In this document: in pieces, positions 10,408 to 19,117 of the stretch | How positions within the stretch are numbered: position 1 is the first letter of the stretch | How the letters are laid out: every line of letters starts with the position of its first letter | From: an uncultured Eubacteriales bacterium | GTDB taxonomy: Bacteria; Bacillota; Clostridia; Peptostreptococcales; Anaerovoracaceae | Direction: 5' to 3' | NCBI GenBank assembly: GCA_902775345.1 | Contig: CACYLW010000012.1 | Span: 1 to 64,000 of the forward strand | Length of the DNA: 64,000 bases | Notes under the pieces: model-generated | The model's input: the letters and a program-made list of their open reading frames with translations, nothing else | What the model was told of the DNA's origin: nothing | Databases searched by the model: none | Made by a program: the position numbers and the translations under genes

Positions 10408-11559
10408 TCACTTTAGGAACGCAGCTGCAACAGCAACATGTACTGCGGCTGTTGTCAGTACAGCTTCATCTGCGGGCAGGAATTCAGAACTATGAAGCGG
10501 CATGTCACAGCCTGCTCCGACATAATAGAAGCTACCCGGCAACTCGTTGAGATAGCACCCGAAATCCTCAGTCATCATTGTCGGGCTGGAGATGCGTATC
10601 ACATTCTCTTTGCCAATCAGCTTTATGGCTGCGTTTTCAACAAGAGAAGTCATGGCATCTTCATTGCAAATCCCCGGATAACCTCTTACATATCTGACTT
10701 CCGTTTCAGTGCTGTACTCCTTATCAGTTTCCGCTACTATTCTATAGAACGATTCTTTTATCTTTTCCCGCTCTGCCTGTCCGTGTGTCCTGACGATCCC
10801 TGTTATCATTGCTTCATCAGCAAGGATGTTCCTTGCATTTCCTGAGTGAAAAGTCCCTACAGTCAGTACACTTTTCCCATCGGAAAGAGCGTGCGGTATC
10901 CTGAGCAGCCTTGATGTCATTTTTGCGCCAGCAGCTAGGGCATCCGCACCCTTCTCACGCTCTGCAGCATGAGCGCCTTTTCCAATTATCCTGACGTCAA
11001 AGGTATCTGCTGCCGCATAGAAGTCTCCAAATCTGATTCCGACTGTTCCAGCTGGGATATCTGGAGATACATGCGCTCCGAATACAGCATCTGCAGCTTT
11101 AAGAGCTCCTATTTTTATCAGTCTGGCTGCGCCTCCATCGCCCTCTTCATCTGGCTGAAAGATAAACACCGCGCTTCCTCTCATCTCATTCCGATGATCT
11201 GCGATCACCCTTGCAGCAGCAATCAGTGCGGCGGTATGCACATCATGGCCACATGCATGCATCATCCCGGGTATCCTGGAAGAAAACTCTGAACCTGTCT
11301 TCTCATCAACAGGAAGAGCGTCCATATCCGCGCGGAAAGCTATTGTCTTGCCCGGATATGCGCCTTTTATCACCCCTACGACGCCTGTATCAAGTACTCT
11401 GTGTATCGGTATACCTGCTTTCTTCAGTTCCTTTTCCACTATCTCCGCAGTTTTATACTCATTGTTACCGAGTTCAGGGAACATATGAATGTTACGGCGT
11501 ATCGACAGTATCTCCTCGGCGATTTTTGAAAACTCTTCTTTAATATCTATCTGCATCAT
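10408..11559 (-). CDS. dapL: N-acetyldiaminopimelate deacetylase, M20 family
   Basis: This is an M20D metallopeptidase-family protein of 383 residues. Metal-site motifs are visible: H101, C103 and H105 in MMHACGHDVHTA, and E138/E139 in QPDEEGDGG. Sequence alone would also allow hippurate hydrolase or another amidohydrolase. The position between a patA-like aminotransferase (1 nt away) and dapF, with dapH next in line, makes N-acetyl-LL-diaminopimelate the likely substrate. In this branch it removes the acetyl group to give LL-DAP plus acetate. Confidence 0.86.
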   Translation of the reverse strand: MMQIDIKEEFSKIAEEILSIRRNIHMFPELGNNEYKTAEIVEKELKKAGIPIHRVLDTGVVGVIKGAYPGKTIAFRADMDALPVDEKTGSEFSSRIPGMMHACGHDVHTAALIAAARVIADHRNEMRGSAVFIFQPDEEGDGGAARLIKIGALKAADAVFGAHVSPDIPAGTVGIRFGDFYAAADTFDVRIIGKGAHAAEREKGADALAAGAKMTSRLLRIPHALSDGKSVLTVGTFHSGNARNILADEAMITGIVRTHGQAEREKIKESFYRIVAETDKEYSTETEVRYVRGYPGICNEDAMTSLVENAAIKLIGKENVIRISSPTMMTEDFGCYLNELPGSFYYVGAGCDMPLHSSEFLPADEAVLTTAAVHVAVAAAFLK

Positions 11560-11560
11560 A

Positions 11561-12718
11561 TTATCTGCTTTCCGAACTGATCTTCCGAATAAACCCCTCC
11601 AGTCTCAAGATCCCTTCTTTTATATCATCCATGCTACAGCAGTAGGATATACGTATATGGTCATCCAAACCAAAGGCTCCGCCAGGAGTCACCGCTACAC
11701 CGGCTTCAGTTATCAGTCTGGTGCAGAATTCCTTTGACGTTATGCCATATTTCTGTATCGACGGAAATACGTAAAATGTACCTTCAGGTACTGTGAAATC
11801 AAGGCCTGCACTGGACAAAGCGCCGCAAATGTAATCCCTGCGGCCCCTGTAAGTACCAATCATGATGGACGGGTCATACGACAACGCCTCTATACAGGCT
11901 TTCTGGAACAGTGAGGGCGTGGACACGATATCATACTGATGGATCAGTTCAAGTCTTTCTGTTATGGAGCGGTCCGCCATGAGATAGCCCATTCTCCATC
12001 CTGTCATTGCATATGGCTTTGAAAAACTCTGAATCACCACTATTTGCTCACGCAACTCCTCGAATTCCGCGAAGCTATGATATTCACCAGTGAAACACAG
12101 TTGTCTGTATACATCGTCACACAATACGAAGATCTCTTTCCCTGCAACAAAATTACGGACAGCATTCAGGCTTTGTGCGTCGTACACACACCCTGTTGGG
12201 TTGTTAGGTGAGTTGAGTATTATTGCCTTAGTTCTATCCGTAATCAGTTTATTCAGACGATCACTTCTGATCTGAAATTCACAATCCGAGGTATCAAGCG
12301 GGACAACTGTCCCGCCGCAGAGATGAACGATTTCTTCGTACAGCACGAAGGCCGGATATGGGATTATCACCTCATCCCCCTGCTCTATTATTCCAAGGAG
12401 GGATATGAACAGAGCTTCTGTCGCTCCGGCTGTTATTATCACTTCATTCATTTCGTACACAAGTCCATTGCGAGATTTTTCGTATCTTGAGACCTCCTGT
12501 CTTAGGTCTGCTGATCCACTGTTTGAAATATAATGTGTCTCACCATTTTTCAGCGATGAGATTGCCGCGTCAGAAATGTTGCCTGGTGTCGTAAAATCAG
12601 GCTCTCCCAGTGTCAGCCTGATGCATCCCGGGGTATCTGCCGCCAGTTTCGAGAATTCACGTATGGCGCTCCTTTTAAGTGAATGTACATTGGGATTCAG
12701 TTGTTCTCTCATTGCCAT
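11561..12718 (-). CDS. patA: N-acetyl-LL-diaminopimelate aminotransferase
   Basis: This is a fold-type I, class I/II aminotransferase of 385 residues. The PLP lysine is K234 in SFSKPYAMTGWRMGY, with NSPNNPTG at 169-176 and D201 placed as expected. Context with dapH, dapL and dapF indicates that it transaminates N-acetyl-2-amino-6-oxopimelate with glutamate. Families of this type are broad, so aspartate or aromatic aminotransferase activity cannot be excluded from sequence. Its stop is 1 nt from the dapL start and it lies 16 nt after dapH. Confidence 0.85.
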   Translation of the reverse strand: MAMREQLNPNVHSLKRSAIREFSKLAADTPGCIRLTLGEPDFTTPGNISDAAISSLKNGETHYISNSGSADLRQEVSRYEKSRNGLVYEMNEVIITAGATEALFISLLGIIEQGDEVIIPYPAFVLYEEIVHLCGGTVVPLDTSDCEFQIRSDRLNKLITDRTKAIILNSPNNPTGCVYDAQSLNAVRNFVAGKEIFVLCDDVYRQLCFTGEYHSFAEFEELREQIVVIQSFSKPYAMTGWRMGYLMADRSITERLELIHQYDIVSTPSLFQKACIEALSYDPSIMIGTYRGRRDYICGALSSAGLDFTVPEGTFYVFPSIQKYGITSKEFCTRLITEAGVAVTPGGAFGLDDHIRISYCCSMDDIKEGILRLEGFIRKISSESR

Positions 12719-12734
12719 AAGCCGCCCTATCCCT

Positions 12735-13427
12735 TCATATAGCTCTCAACTCCGGTTCAAGTGCAGTTTTTATCGTAGTTGTCTCATCCTTTTCCTTTAT
12801 AATCCTTGCAGGGCATCCTGCAGCTACCATGTTGGCTGGGATATCCCTGGTTACCACTGCTCCCGCTGCTATAACAGCTCCCCTTCCAACATGTATGCCT
12901 TCAAGAATGACTGCATTTGCCCCGACAAGCACATCATCTTCCAGTGTTACAGGAACTGCAGAGGCGGGCTCTATGCTGCCGGCAAGGACAGCCCCTGCTC
13001 CTATATGACAGTTGCAACCGACCGTTGCTCTTCCTCCCAGCACCGCATTCATATCTATCATTGAGCCCGCCCCTATACTTGCACCGATATTTATCACTGC
13101 CCCCATCATCACAATGGCATTGGCTCCGATCTCTGTCTTTTCACGTATAATGGCGCCGGGCTCTATCCTTGCGGGAATATCCTTGATGTCAAGCATTGGG
13201 AGCGCGCTGTTCCTGCAGCAATTTTCGATTATGATGTCCTCTATTTTTTCAATATTAGACTCTACCACCGACCGAAGATCTTCCCAGTCACCGAAAACAA
13301 CTTTATCAGTACAGCCAAAGACTCTGGCATTGCCATAATCTATGTATCCCTTTTCCTTTACATATATCTTTACCGGAGTCTTTTTTTCAGATTTTCCTAT
13401 GTACTCAATCAGCTCACGAGCTTCCAT
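12735..13427 (-). CDS. dapH: Tetrahydrodipicolinate N-acetyltransferase
   Basis: This enzyme acetylates tetrahydrodipicolinate with acetyl-CoA, opening the acetylase branch of lysine synthesis. It has 230 residues. An N-terminal domain of about 85 residues precedes a left-handed beta-helix of hexapeptide repeats (about 87-215), with the late [20 protein letters not shown] segment typical of such acyltransferases. The length and N-terminal domain fit DapH rather than the succinyl enzyme DapD. Its presence defines which DAP variant this organism uses. Confidence 0.93.
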   Translation of the reverse strand: MEARELIEYIGKSEKKTPVKIYVKEKGYIDYGNARVFGCTDKVVFGDWEDLRSVVESNIEKIEDIIIENCCRNSALPMLDIKDIPARIEPGAIIREKTEIGANAIVMMGAVINIGASIGAGSMIDMNAVLGGRATVGCNCHIGAGAVLAGSIEPASAVPVTLEDDVLVGANAVILEGIHVGRGAVIAAGAVVTRDIPANMVAAGCPARIIKEKDETTTIKTALEPELRAI

Positions 13428-13481
13428 ACGGGTCTCCTAATCAGTATTGTTCAAATTGTTATTTCATATCGAGCATTCGTA

Positions 13482-14564
13482 TCAGATTCTTACTATCCAA
13501 CCGTCCATCTCGTCCGGGAGCCTGCCGATCTGCATACCATAGAGATTATCGTACAGCCGCTGGCTTACCGCTCCTACCTCTTCATTGTTGATAACATAGT
13601 CTTTGCCTTTATAGTTCAGAACACCAATCGGTGAAATCACACATGCAGTCCCTGTTGCCCATGCCTCTTTGAGTGTTCCGTCCTTAATGGCTTCAAACAA
13701 TTCCTCAAGTTCAATGCGGCGTTCCTCGACTTCATAGCCCCATTTGCGAAGCAGCTGAATTGTGCTGTCACGTGTAACTCCCGGAAGGATCGACCCGGTA
13801 AGCGACGGTGTTACTATCTTATCGTCGATCATGAAAAACGCATTGGAAGTACCGACCTCTTCAACATAACGGCGCTCCTTTGCGTCCAGCCACAGTACTT
13901 CCTCGCATCCGAATTCATGTGCTTTGTATGAAGCAATCATTCCGCAGGCATAGTTTCCTGCGCACTTCGCAAAACCGGTGCCGCCCACAGCAGCGCGGAT
14001 GTACTCCTCTTCAACGAGGATGCGGCTTCCGTGAAGCTTTGTCTCATTGCCAGCATAGTAAGCGCCTACTGCACACAGAATGATGATGAACCAGTATTTC
14101 TTAGCCGGGAGGACAGAAAAGCTTACCTCAGGCGAGATTATGAACGGTCTTATATAGAGAGCTGTGCCCGGATCTGTCGGAGTCCAGTCCTCGTCGACCT
14201 TTACTATTGCCTTGACAGCAGCGAGGAACAGGTCCTCATCCATAGGAGGAATGCACATACGCTCATTGGTGCGGTTAAGACGTTTTGCATTCATGTCCGG
14301 CCGGAAAAGGTTAAGTCCGCCTTCAGGGTTGCGGTATGCCTTGAGTCCTTCGAACATCATCTGGCCATAGTGTAATGTAGTAGAGCCCGGATCCATTGAA
14401 ATAGGACCATATGGAACTATGCGTCCGTCATGCCATCCCTGCCCTTCATCATAGTCCATGATGAGCATATGGTCTGTAAAGTACTTACCGAATCCCAGGT
14501 TGCTGCAGTCTGTCGGTTTTTGTTTTGGTGTTGTTGTTCTTGTTACCGGAAAACTATAATCCAT
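13482..14564 (-). CDS. ilvE: Branched-chain amino acid aminotransferase
   Basis: This is a fold-type IV PLP enzyme that interconverts leucine, isoleucine and valine with their oxoacids using glutamate/2-oxoglutarate. The 360 residues and the N-terminal layout match the larger class II BCAT. The PLP lysine is K200 in GFAKCAGNYACG, and LHYGQMMFEGLKAYR is a conserved segment. It starts 17 nt after glnN with a GGAGG ribosome binding site and lies 54 nt before dapH. Its product supply connects to the branched-chain transporter at 53.9-58.9 kb only by pathway, not by position. Confidence 0.95.
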   Translation of the reverse strand: MDYSFPVTRTTTPKQKPTDCSNLGFGKYFTDHMLIMDYDEGQGWHDGRIVPYGPISMDPGSTTLHYGQMMFEGLKAYRNPEGGLNLFRPDMNAKRLNRTNERMCIPPMDEDLFLAAVKAIVKVDEDWTPTDPGTALYIRPFIISPEVSFSVLPAKKYWFIIILCAVGAYYAGNETKLHGSRILVEEEYIRAAVGGTGFAKCAGNYACGMIASYKAHEFGCEEVLWLDAKERRYVEEVGTSNAFFMIDDKIVTPSLTGSILPGVTRDSTIQLLRKWGYEVEERRIELEELFEAIKDGTLKEAWATGTACVISPIGVLNYKGKDYVINNEEVGAVSQRLYDNLYGMQIGRLPDEMDGWIVRI

Positions 14565-14581
14565 TTCTTGTTCCTCCTTCC

Positions 14582-16672
14582 TTACTTTTCCCCGAACAGC
14601 AGCAATCCATAGTTAGGAAGCGGCCAGAATTTCTTGGATGTCAGCCTTTCAGCAGCATCACTGTCTTCTCTCAGCCTGGTCATCTCCGGCAGCAAACTGT
14701 CGCGAATGACCTCAGCATCGCGGAAATAGTCCTCGTCACTGAGTGAATCGAGCACGCTTACCATTCTCTGCACGCCGCTGTATATCCTGTCTGTCCTCAT
14801 AGACAGCTCAGTGATTATCTCCTTCTCAAAGCAGCACTCGAGATCAGGTATAGCCCTCTTCTTCTCGTTCAGATTTGCTGACAGCTCTGCTGTATAGCTC
14901 TCCACAGCCGGTGCTATCCTCTTTATCACCATGGATCTCATCGTCCTGGCTTCTATGCATATGGTCTTGCAGTAGTTCTCAAGCATGATCTCGCATCTTG
15001 ACTCGAGTTCCGATCTGCTGAACACCCCATGCTTTTCCAGCATATCCACATTCTTCTCATCAAGAAGATGAGGCACACAGTCAGGAGTCGTCCTGTAATT
15101 GGACAGTTTCCTCTTTTCTGCTTCTCTCAGCCACTCATCTTCATATCCGTTGCCGTTGAAAATGATCCGCTTATGATCACGTACAGTCTCTCTTATCAGT
15201 GAATATACGGTCTCATTGAGATTTTCTGCTTTTTCAAGTCTCTCGGCATAGTATTCGAGAGCATCCGCTACTGCACTGTTCAGTATGACGTTAGGGAAAG
15301 CAAGACTGCTCATCGAGCCCGGCATCCTGAATTCAAACTTGTTTCCGGTGAAAGCAAAAGGAGACGTACGGTTTCTGTCAGTATTGTCTCTCCTGAATCT
15401 CGGCAGGACTTTTGAGCCGAGCTTCATCAGTACTCCTGCGCTTTCTTCATAAGGAATATCTTCTTCTATCGAGTGCAAAACAGCTGTAAGCTCATCTCCG
15501 AGGAATATAGAGATCACTGCAGGCGGAGCTTCATGTGCTCCGAGACGGTGATCATTACTGGCCGAGGCAACAGATATCCTCAGCAGATCCTGATATTCGT
15601 CCACAGCTCTTATCACTGCACACAGGAACAAGAGGAACTGCGCATTATCGTGAGGTGTGTCCCCCGGCGCCAGAAGGTTGTCGCCTGAATCAGTGGCAAG
15701 CGACCAGTTGTTATGTTTACCGCTGCCGTTCACTCCTTCAAAAGGCTTTTCATGGAGAAGCGCGACAAAACCGTGTCTCTCAGCGACCTTCTTGATCATC
15801 TCCATGACGAGCTGGTTCTGGTCGACAGTAACATTTACCTTGGTGTATATACACGCGAGTTCATGCTGCGAAGGAGCTACCTCGTTGTGCTCTGTCTTGG
15901 CAAACACGCCAAGTTTCCAGAGCTCCCTGTTGAGCTCTTCCATGAATCGCGATATCTCAGGCTTTATCGCCCCGAAATAGTGGTCATCGAGTTCCTGCCC
16001 CTTAGGAGGCATCACTCCGAACAGGGTCCTCCCGGTAAATCTCAGGTCAGGTCTCTTGTCATACAGATCGCGCGGCACCAGAAAGTATTCCTGCTCCGCT
16101 CCTGCGACCGCGTATACTCTTCTTACGCTGTCATTTCCCATAAGCCTCAGTACCCGCACGGCCTGACGGTTGAGGGCATCCATCGACCTGAGAAGTGATG
16201 TCTTTTCATCCATTGCCTCGCCGCTATACGAACAAAATGCAGTCGGTATGCACAGTGTCTTGTCCCTGATGAACGCATATGACGTCGGATCCCATGCGGT
16301 ATAGCCTCTTGCTTCAAAAGTGGCTCTCAGACCGCCTGAGGGGAAAGATGATGCATCAGGTTCACCTTTTATAAGTTCCCTGCCGGAAAAATCCATTATT
16401 ACCCCGCCGTCAGGCGAAGCCTGTATGAAGCTGTCATGCTTCTCGGCAGTCACACCGTTGAGGGGCTGGAACCAATGTGTGAAGTGGGTCGCCCCCTTGG
16501 ACACAGCCCAGTCTTTCATCGCCTGCGCCACGGCATTAGCCATGTCCTGATTCAGAGGATCACCCTGATTAATCGTCTTGCGCATGGAATGATATACGTC
16601 AGCTGGCAGCATGGACCTCATAACTTTGTCATCGAAGACCATCGAGCCGAAATAGTCAGATACTCTACCCAA
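14582..16672 (-). CDS. glnN: Glutamine synthetase type III
   Basis: This enzyme makes glutamine from glutamate, ammonia and ATP. At 696 residues it has the length of the large GSIII (GlnN) family, against about 450 for GlnA. Motifs visible include the NEVAPSQHELA segment, HEKPFEGVNGSGKHNNWS and KRNPMSS-like spacing near the middle. It is the first gene of the 16-kb minus-strand run, and glutamine made here is used by PurF and CarA downstream. The 246-bp upstream gap must hold its promoter. Confidence 0.96.
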   Translation of the reverse strand: MGRVSDYFGSMVFDDKVMRSMLPADVYHSMRKTINQGDPLNQDMANAVAQAMKDWAVSKGATHFTHWFQPLNGVTAEKHDSFIQASPDGGVIMDFSGRELIKGEPDASSFPSGGLRATFEARGYTAWDPTSYAFIRDKTLCIPTAFCSYSGEAMDEKTSLLRSMDALNRQAVRVLRLMGNDSVRRVYAVAGAEQEYFLVPRDLYDKRPDLRFTGRTLFGVMPPKGQELDDHYFGAIKPEISRFMEELNRELWKLGVFAKTEHNEVAPSQHELACIYTKVNVTVDQNQLVMEMIKKVAERHGFVALLHEKPFEGVNGSGKHNNWSLATDSGDNLLAPGDTPHDNAQFLLFLCAVIRAVDEYQDLLRISVASASNDHRLGAHEAPPAVISIFLGDELTAVLHSIEEDIPYEESAGVLMKLGSKVLPRFRRDNTDRNRTSPFAFTGNKFEFRMPGSMSSLAFPNVILNSAVADALEYYAERLEKAENLNETVYSLIRETVRDHKRIIFNGNGYEDEWLREAEKRKLSNYRTTPDCVPHLLDEKNVDMLEKHGVFSRSELESRCEIMLENYCKTICIEARTMRSMVIKRIAPAVESYTAELSANLNEKKRAIPDLECCFEKEIITELSMRTDRIYSGVQRMVSVLDSLSDEDYFRDAEVIRDSLLPEMTRLREDSDAAERLTSKKFWPLPNYGLLLFGEK

Positions 16673-16918
16673 ATTGATACCCCCTCATATTATTAGCCTT
16701 GAGCTTTGATAAACATGATGACCTGCTCAAATTATGAATTTGTATTTAAATAACATATTTTAAAAATACTGCCTCTCTGATTCAAAATGAAATACATATA
16801 GCATTAGCGTTTTTATACTTAAAACATATGAAAAGAGGCTAAGAATCACTCACCAACTCCCGCCTCTTATGTATATTTCAATCCTTACTTATCTTTTTGA
16901 TCTCCAGATAAGATTTTG
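16673..16918 (-). other. Promoter region of glnN; no gene seen
   Basis: This is a 246-bp AT-rich gap between the flavoprotein stop and the glnN start. A TAATAAT hexamer-like stretch lies about 20 bp before the glnN ATG on the minus strand and could be a -10 element, but I see no convincing -35. The words GCCTCT and AGAGGC recur about 70 bp apart and could pair. No known riboswitch was recognised. Confidence 0.3.
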
Positions 16919-18031
16919 TCATATTCGGCCTGCAAACGCCTTTGCCCTTACATCTATGTCAGGAACATCGAGTATGCTGAACGGATCGTTTGCAGTCTCA
17001 ACCATCGCAAACCTGCCGGGGAGAACGAAGCCTTTGTTAAAATTCAGAGCTCCGATTATTTGCTCCGATACGATATCTCCTCCGCTGTATCCGGATACTA
17101 CAATAGCATATATACGCTTTTGGCGGAATTCATGAACACGGAAGAGTGCCGTAAGTCTATTGATGAAGGCCGTCAGATGAGCATTGAGAGCGTCATTATA
17201 ATTAGGGCAAATCATAATAAGTGCATCACATTCAAGCATTGCCGGATATACCTGCTCTGTCATTATTCCACCATAGAAACATCTTCCCTGTTCTCCGTAA
17301 TGCAAACAGTCTTCATATTTGCAACCTATACAATCCCTGATAGCCCCCTCTCTCAGCGATATTTCGGTGATATCTGCCCGGTGCTCAAGATCTTTTTTCA
17401 CCTTATCCCACAGGAGAAGCGTATTCGATGTTTTCCTGATGCTGGCATGTACCGCCAATATCTTCTGTTGCTTCCAGCTTATGTTTACATCTGGAAAATT
17501 GAATTCAATGATCCTTCTTGTAAGGTCTTTTGCCTGCTGGCGATACACTTCATATGGTTCCACGCCTCTGACACCTGACAATACATGAAAATTACCGAGC
17601 GATCCGGTTGCTTCTACCAACGGCTTTCCCGGAAATGTGCATCCGGCCATATTTGCGGAGAAGGCTAACCTCCTTGCCAGAGCCTTAGTAAAAAGTTCAC
17701 TCCCTCCGTCTACTATAATTCCCCCGACTGATCCCTCCAGGCAGTCAGGATGCTTTCTGAAACCTTCCAGAAGGTGATAGTATTCAGTATTAACTCCGGC
17801 CTCTGAAAGGCATATCGCAAACAGCACCCTCTGTCCCTTCATATGAATATTGTCCAGTTCAGAAACTTTTTCAACTACAGTTATATGTACCCCTTCAGAT
17901 GAGATATCACCAAGAACATAAGAAAGGATGTCATCCATTCTTTCGGTCCTGCTGTCTAACTCACATTTCGGTTTGATTACAAGCAGGCCGGGCTTTTTTG
18001 AAGCCTGCCTACTCCCCTTGCTATCTAACAT
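16919..18031 (-). CDS. Flavodoxin-fold oxidoreductase with a cysteine cluster
   Basis: The C-terminal half (about 190-370) reads as an NADPH-dependent FMN-reductase/flavodoxin-fold domain: ILAVHASIRKTSNT is the phosphate-binding loop. A cysteine cluster C234-x2-C237-x4-C242-x8-C251 follows, similar to that of archaeal-type iron-sulfur flavoproteins, so a 4Fe-4S cluster plus FMN is likely. The first 170 residues are not a domain I can name. They contain a GGIIVDGGSELFTKALARR segment that resembles a second nucleotide-binding region. It is the last gene of the lysR-led set, 18 nt after the dehydrogenase-like gene. The electron donor and acceptor are unknown. Confidence 0.72.
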   Translation of the reverse strand: MLDSKGSRQASKKPGLLVIKPKCELDSRTERMDDILSYVLGDISSEGVHITVVEKVSELDNIHMKGQRVLFAICLSEAGVNTEYYHLLEGFRKHPDCLEGSVGGIIVDGGSELFTKALARRLAFSANMAGCTFPGKPLVEATGSLGNFHVLSGVRGVEPYEVYRQQAKDLTRRIIEFNFPDVNISWKQQKILAVHASIRKTSNTLLLWDKVKKDLEHRADITEISLREGAIRDCIGCKYEDCLHYGEQGRCFYGGIMTEQVYPAMLECDALIMICPNYNDALNAHLTAFINRLTALFRVHEFRQKRIYAIVVSGYSGGDIVSEQIIGALNFNKGFVLPGRFAMVETANDPFSILDVPDIDVRAKAFAGRI

Positions 18032-18049
18032 CTAATTACCCTTTTGTTA

Positions 18050-19078
18050 TTACCTTATCTTACAGAGATTGATATATGCCCTTTTTATGCGTTCATATAA
18101 TGTTTCAGGCAGTGGAATGTCCTCATACTCCCATCCATCTGCGGTCATTCTGTTCCTGATACCAAGAAATGCTCCACACTCCCTGCTGCCGAAGTATATT
18201 GACCCGTAATGCCACTCTCCTCTAAGAGTAAGCAATATCGGGATTGCTGCAGATGACAGTGCAGGAGCTATATAAGGCTTGAATCCCAGGTCCCTGACTC
18301 GAATATTTGCCTTAACAGCAAGATCAGTGAGGATACATGAAAATTCTTCATCATAATTATCTATGCTGTTTGCAATGACAAGGTCCTTTCCGTGCGGACC
18401 ATAAGCTCTTCCTTCACTGGCGTACAGTGCCGCCTTTTCCCTCACTTCAGGTGTTACAGATGCACCATCTGACAAAGGATATTCTCCCGATGCTATCCTG
18501 TTCGCATAATACTCAGCTCTCTTGTTCATGACGCCTAGTCCGTATCCGTGTATCTGCCAAGGCTCAAGACCGGAGGAATCGAGAAATGCCGCCGCCAGAT
18601 TGTCTACAGGGTCACTGACTACAGCGATCATGCCTTTATACTCTGCCGTACGGGCAAGCCCGGCATAGTGTGCTATGATTTTCCTGTTGGCCTCCAGTTG
18701 TGCCATGCGCACATCTGTAATATCTGACTCCAGCGGAGGTATTCCCTTACTCGCGCAGAAGATCATCAAATCACAGTCAAACAATGTATCCTCGGTTACA
18801 ATATGGACCGGCGGCAGGCTTTTGATTCCAAAAGGATACCCAACTTGGTTCATTTCCATCTCAAGGCGTTCCAGATTTTCAAGGCGGATATCCATAATTC
18901 CGATATCTGAGATAACATCTCCACCAAGCAGGAGCAGTCCTGTCAGCATAGTCATCCCTACATCCCCAAGCGCAAGAATATTCACTTTATTCCAGCCTCC
19001 TGGTTTCACCGGGCATCCTGAAACCGGTAAGGCATCAGTTATTTTTAAATCGTCTAGTATTTCATGTATATATTTCAT
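18050..19078 (-). CDS. Divergent lactate/malate dehydrogenase-like protein
   Basis: This 342-residue protein has a Rossmann dinucleotide motif (ALGDVGMTML, residues 36-45), an acidic strand end (GIMDIR, 60-65) and a VSDPVDN segment (154-160). These match the order of the lactate/malate dehydrogenase family, where the last is VSNPVD. At the expected catalytic-His loop it has GPHGKD (227-232) instead of the usual G-x-HGD. The arginine after HGYGLG could be the substrate-binding one. I infer an NAD(P)-dependent 2-hydroxyacid-type reaction or a non-catalytic homologue. The true substrate is unknown. It sits between the large fusion gene (39 nt) and the flavoprotein (18 nt). Confidence 0.6.
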   Translation of the reverse strand: MKYIHEILDDLKITDALPVSGCPVKPGGWNKVNILALGDVGMTMLTGLLLLGGDVISDIGIMDIRLENLERLEMEMNQVGYPFGIKSLPPVHIVTEDTLFDCDLMIFCASKGIPPLESDITDVRMAQLEANRKIIAHYAGLARTAEYKGMIAVVSDPVDNLAAAFLDSSGLEPWQIHGYGLGVMNKRAEYYANRIASGEYPLSDGASVTPEVREKAALYASEGRAYGPHGKDLVIANSIDNYDEEFSCILTDLAVKANIRVRDLGFKPYIAPALSSAAIPILLTLRGEWHYGSIYFGSRECGAFLGIRNRMTADGWEYEDIPLPETLYERIKRAYINLCKIR

Positions 19079-19117
19079 ATTATTTCTTCCTGTTAAAAGT
19101 CATTCATCCGATTCTGT

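Noticed and set aside
16673..16918. A riboswitch or T-box leader for the glnN operon
   Set aside because: None of the conserved words of purine, glutamine, lysine or T-box leaders was found in this gap.
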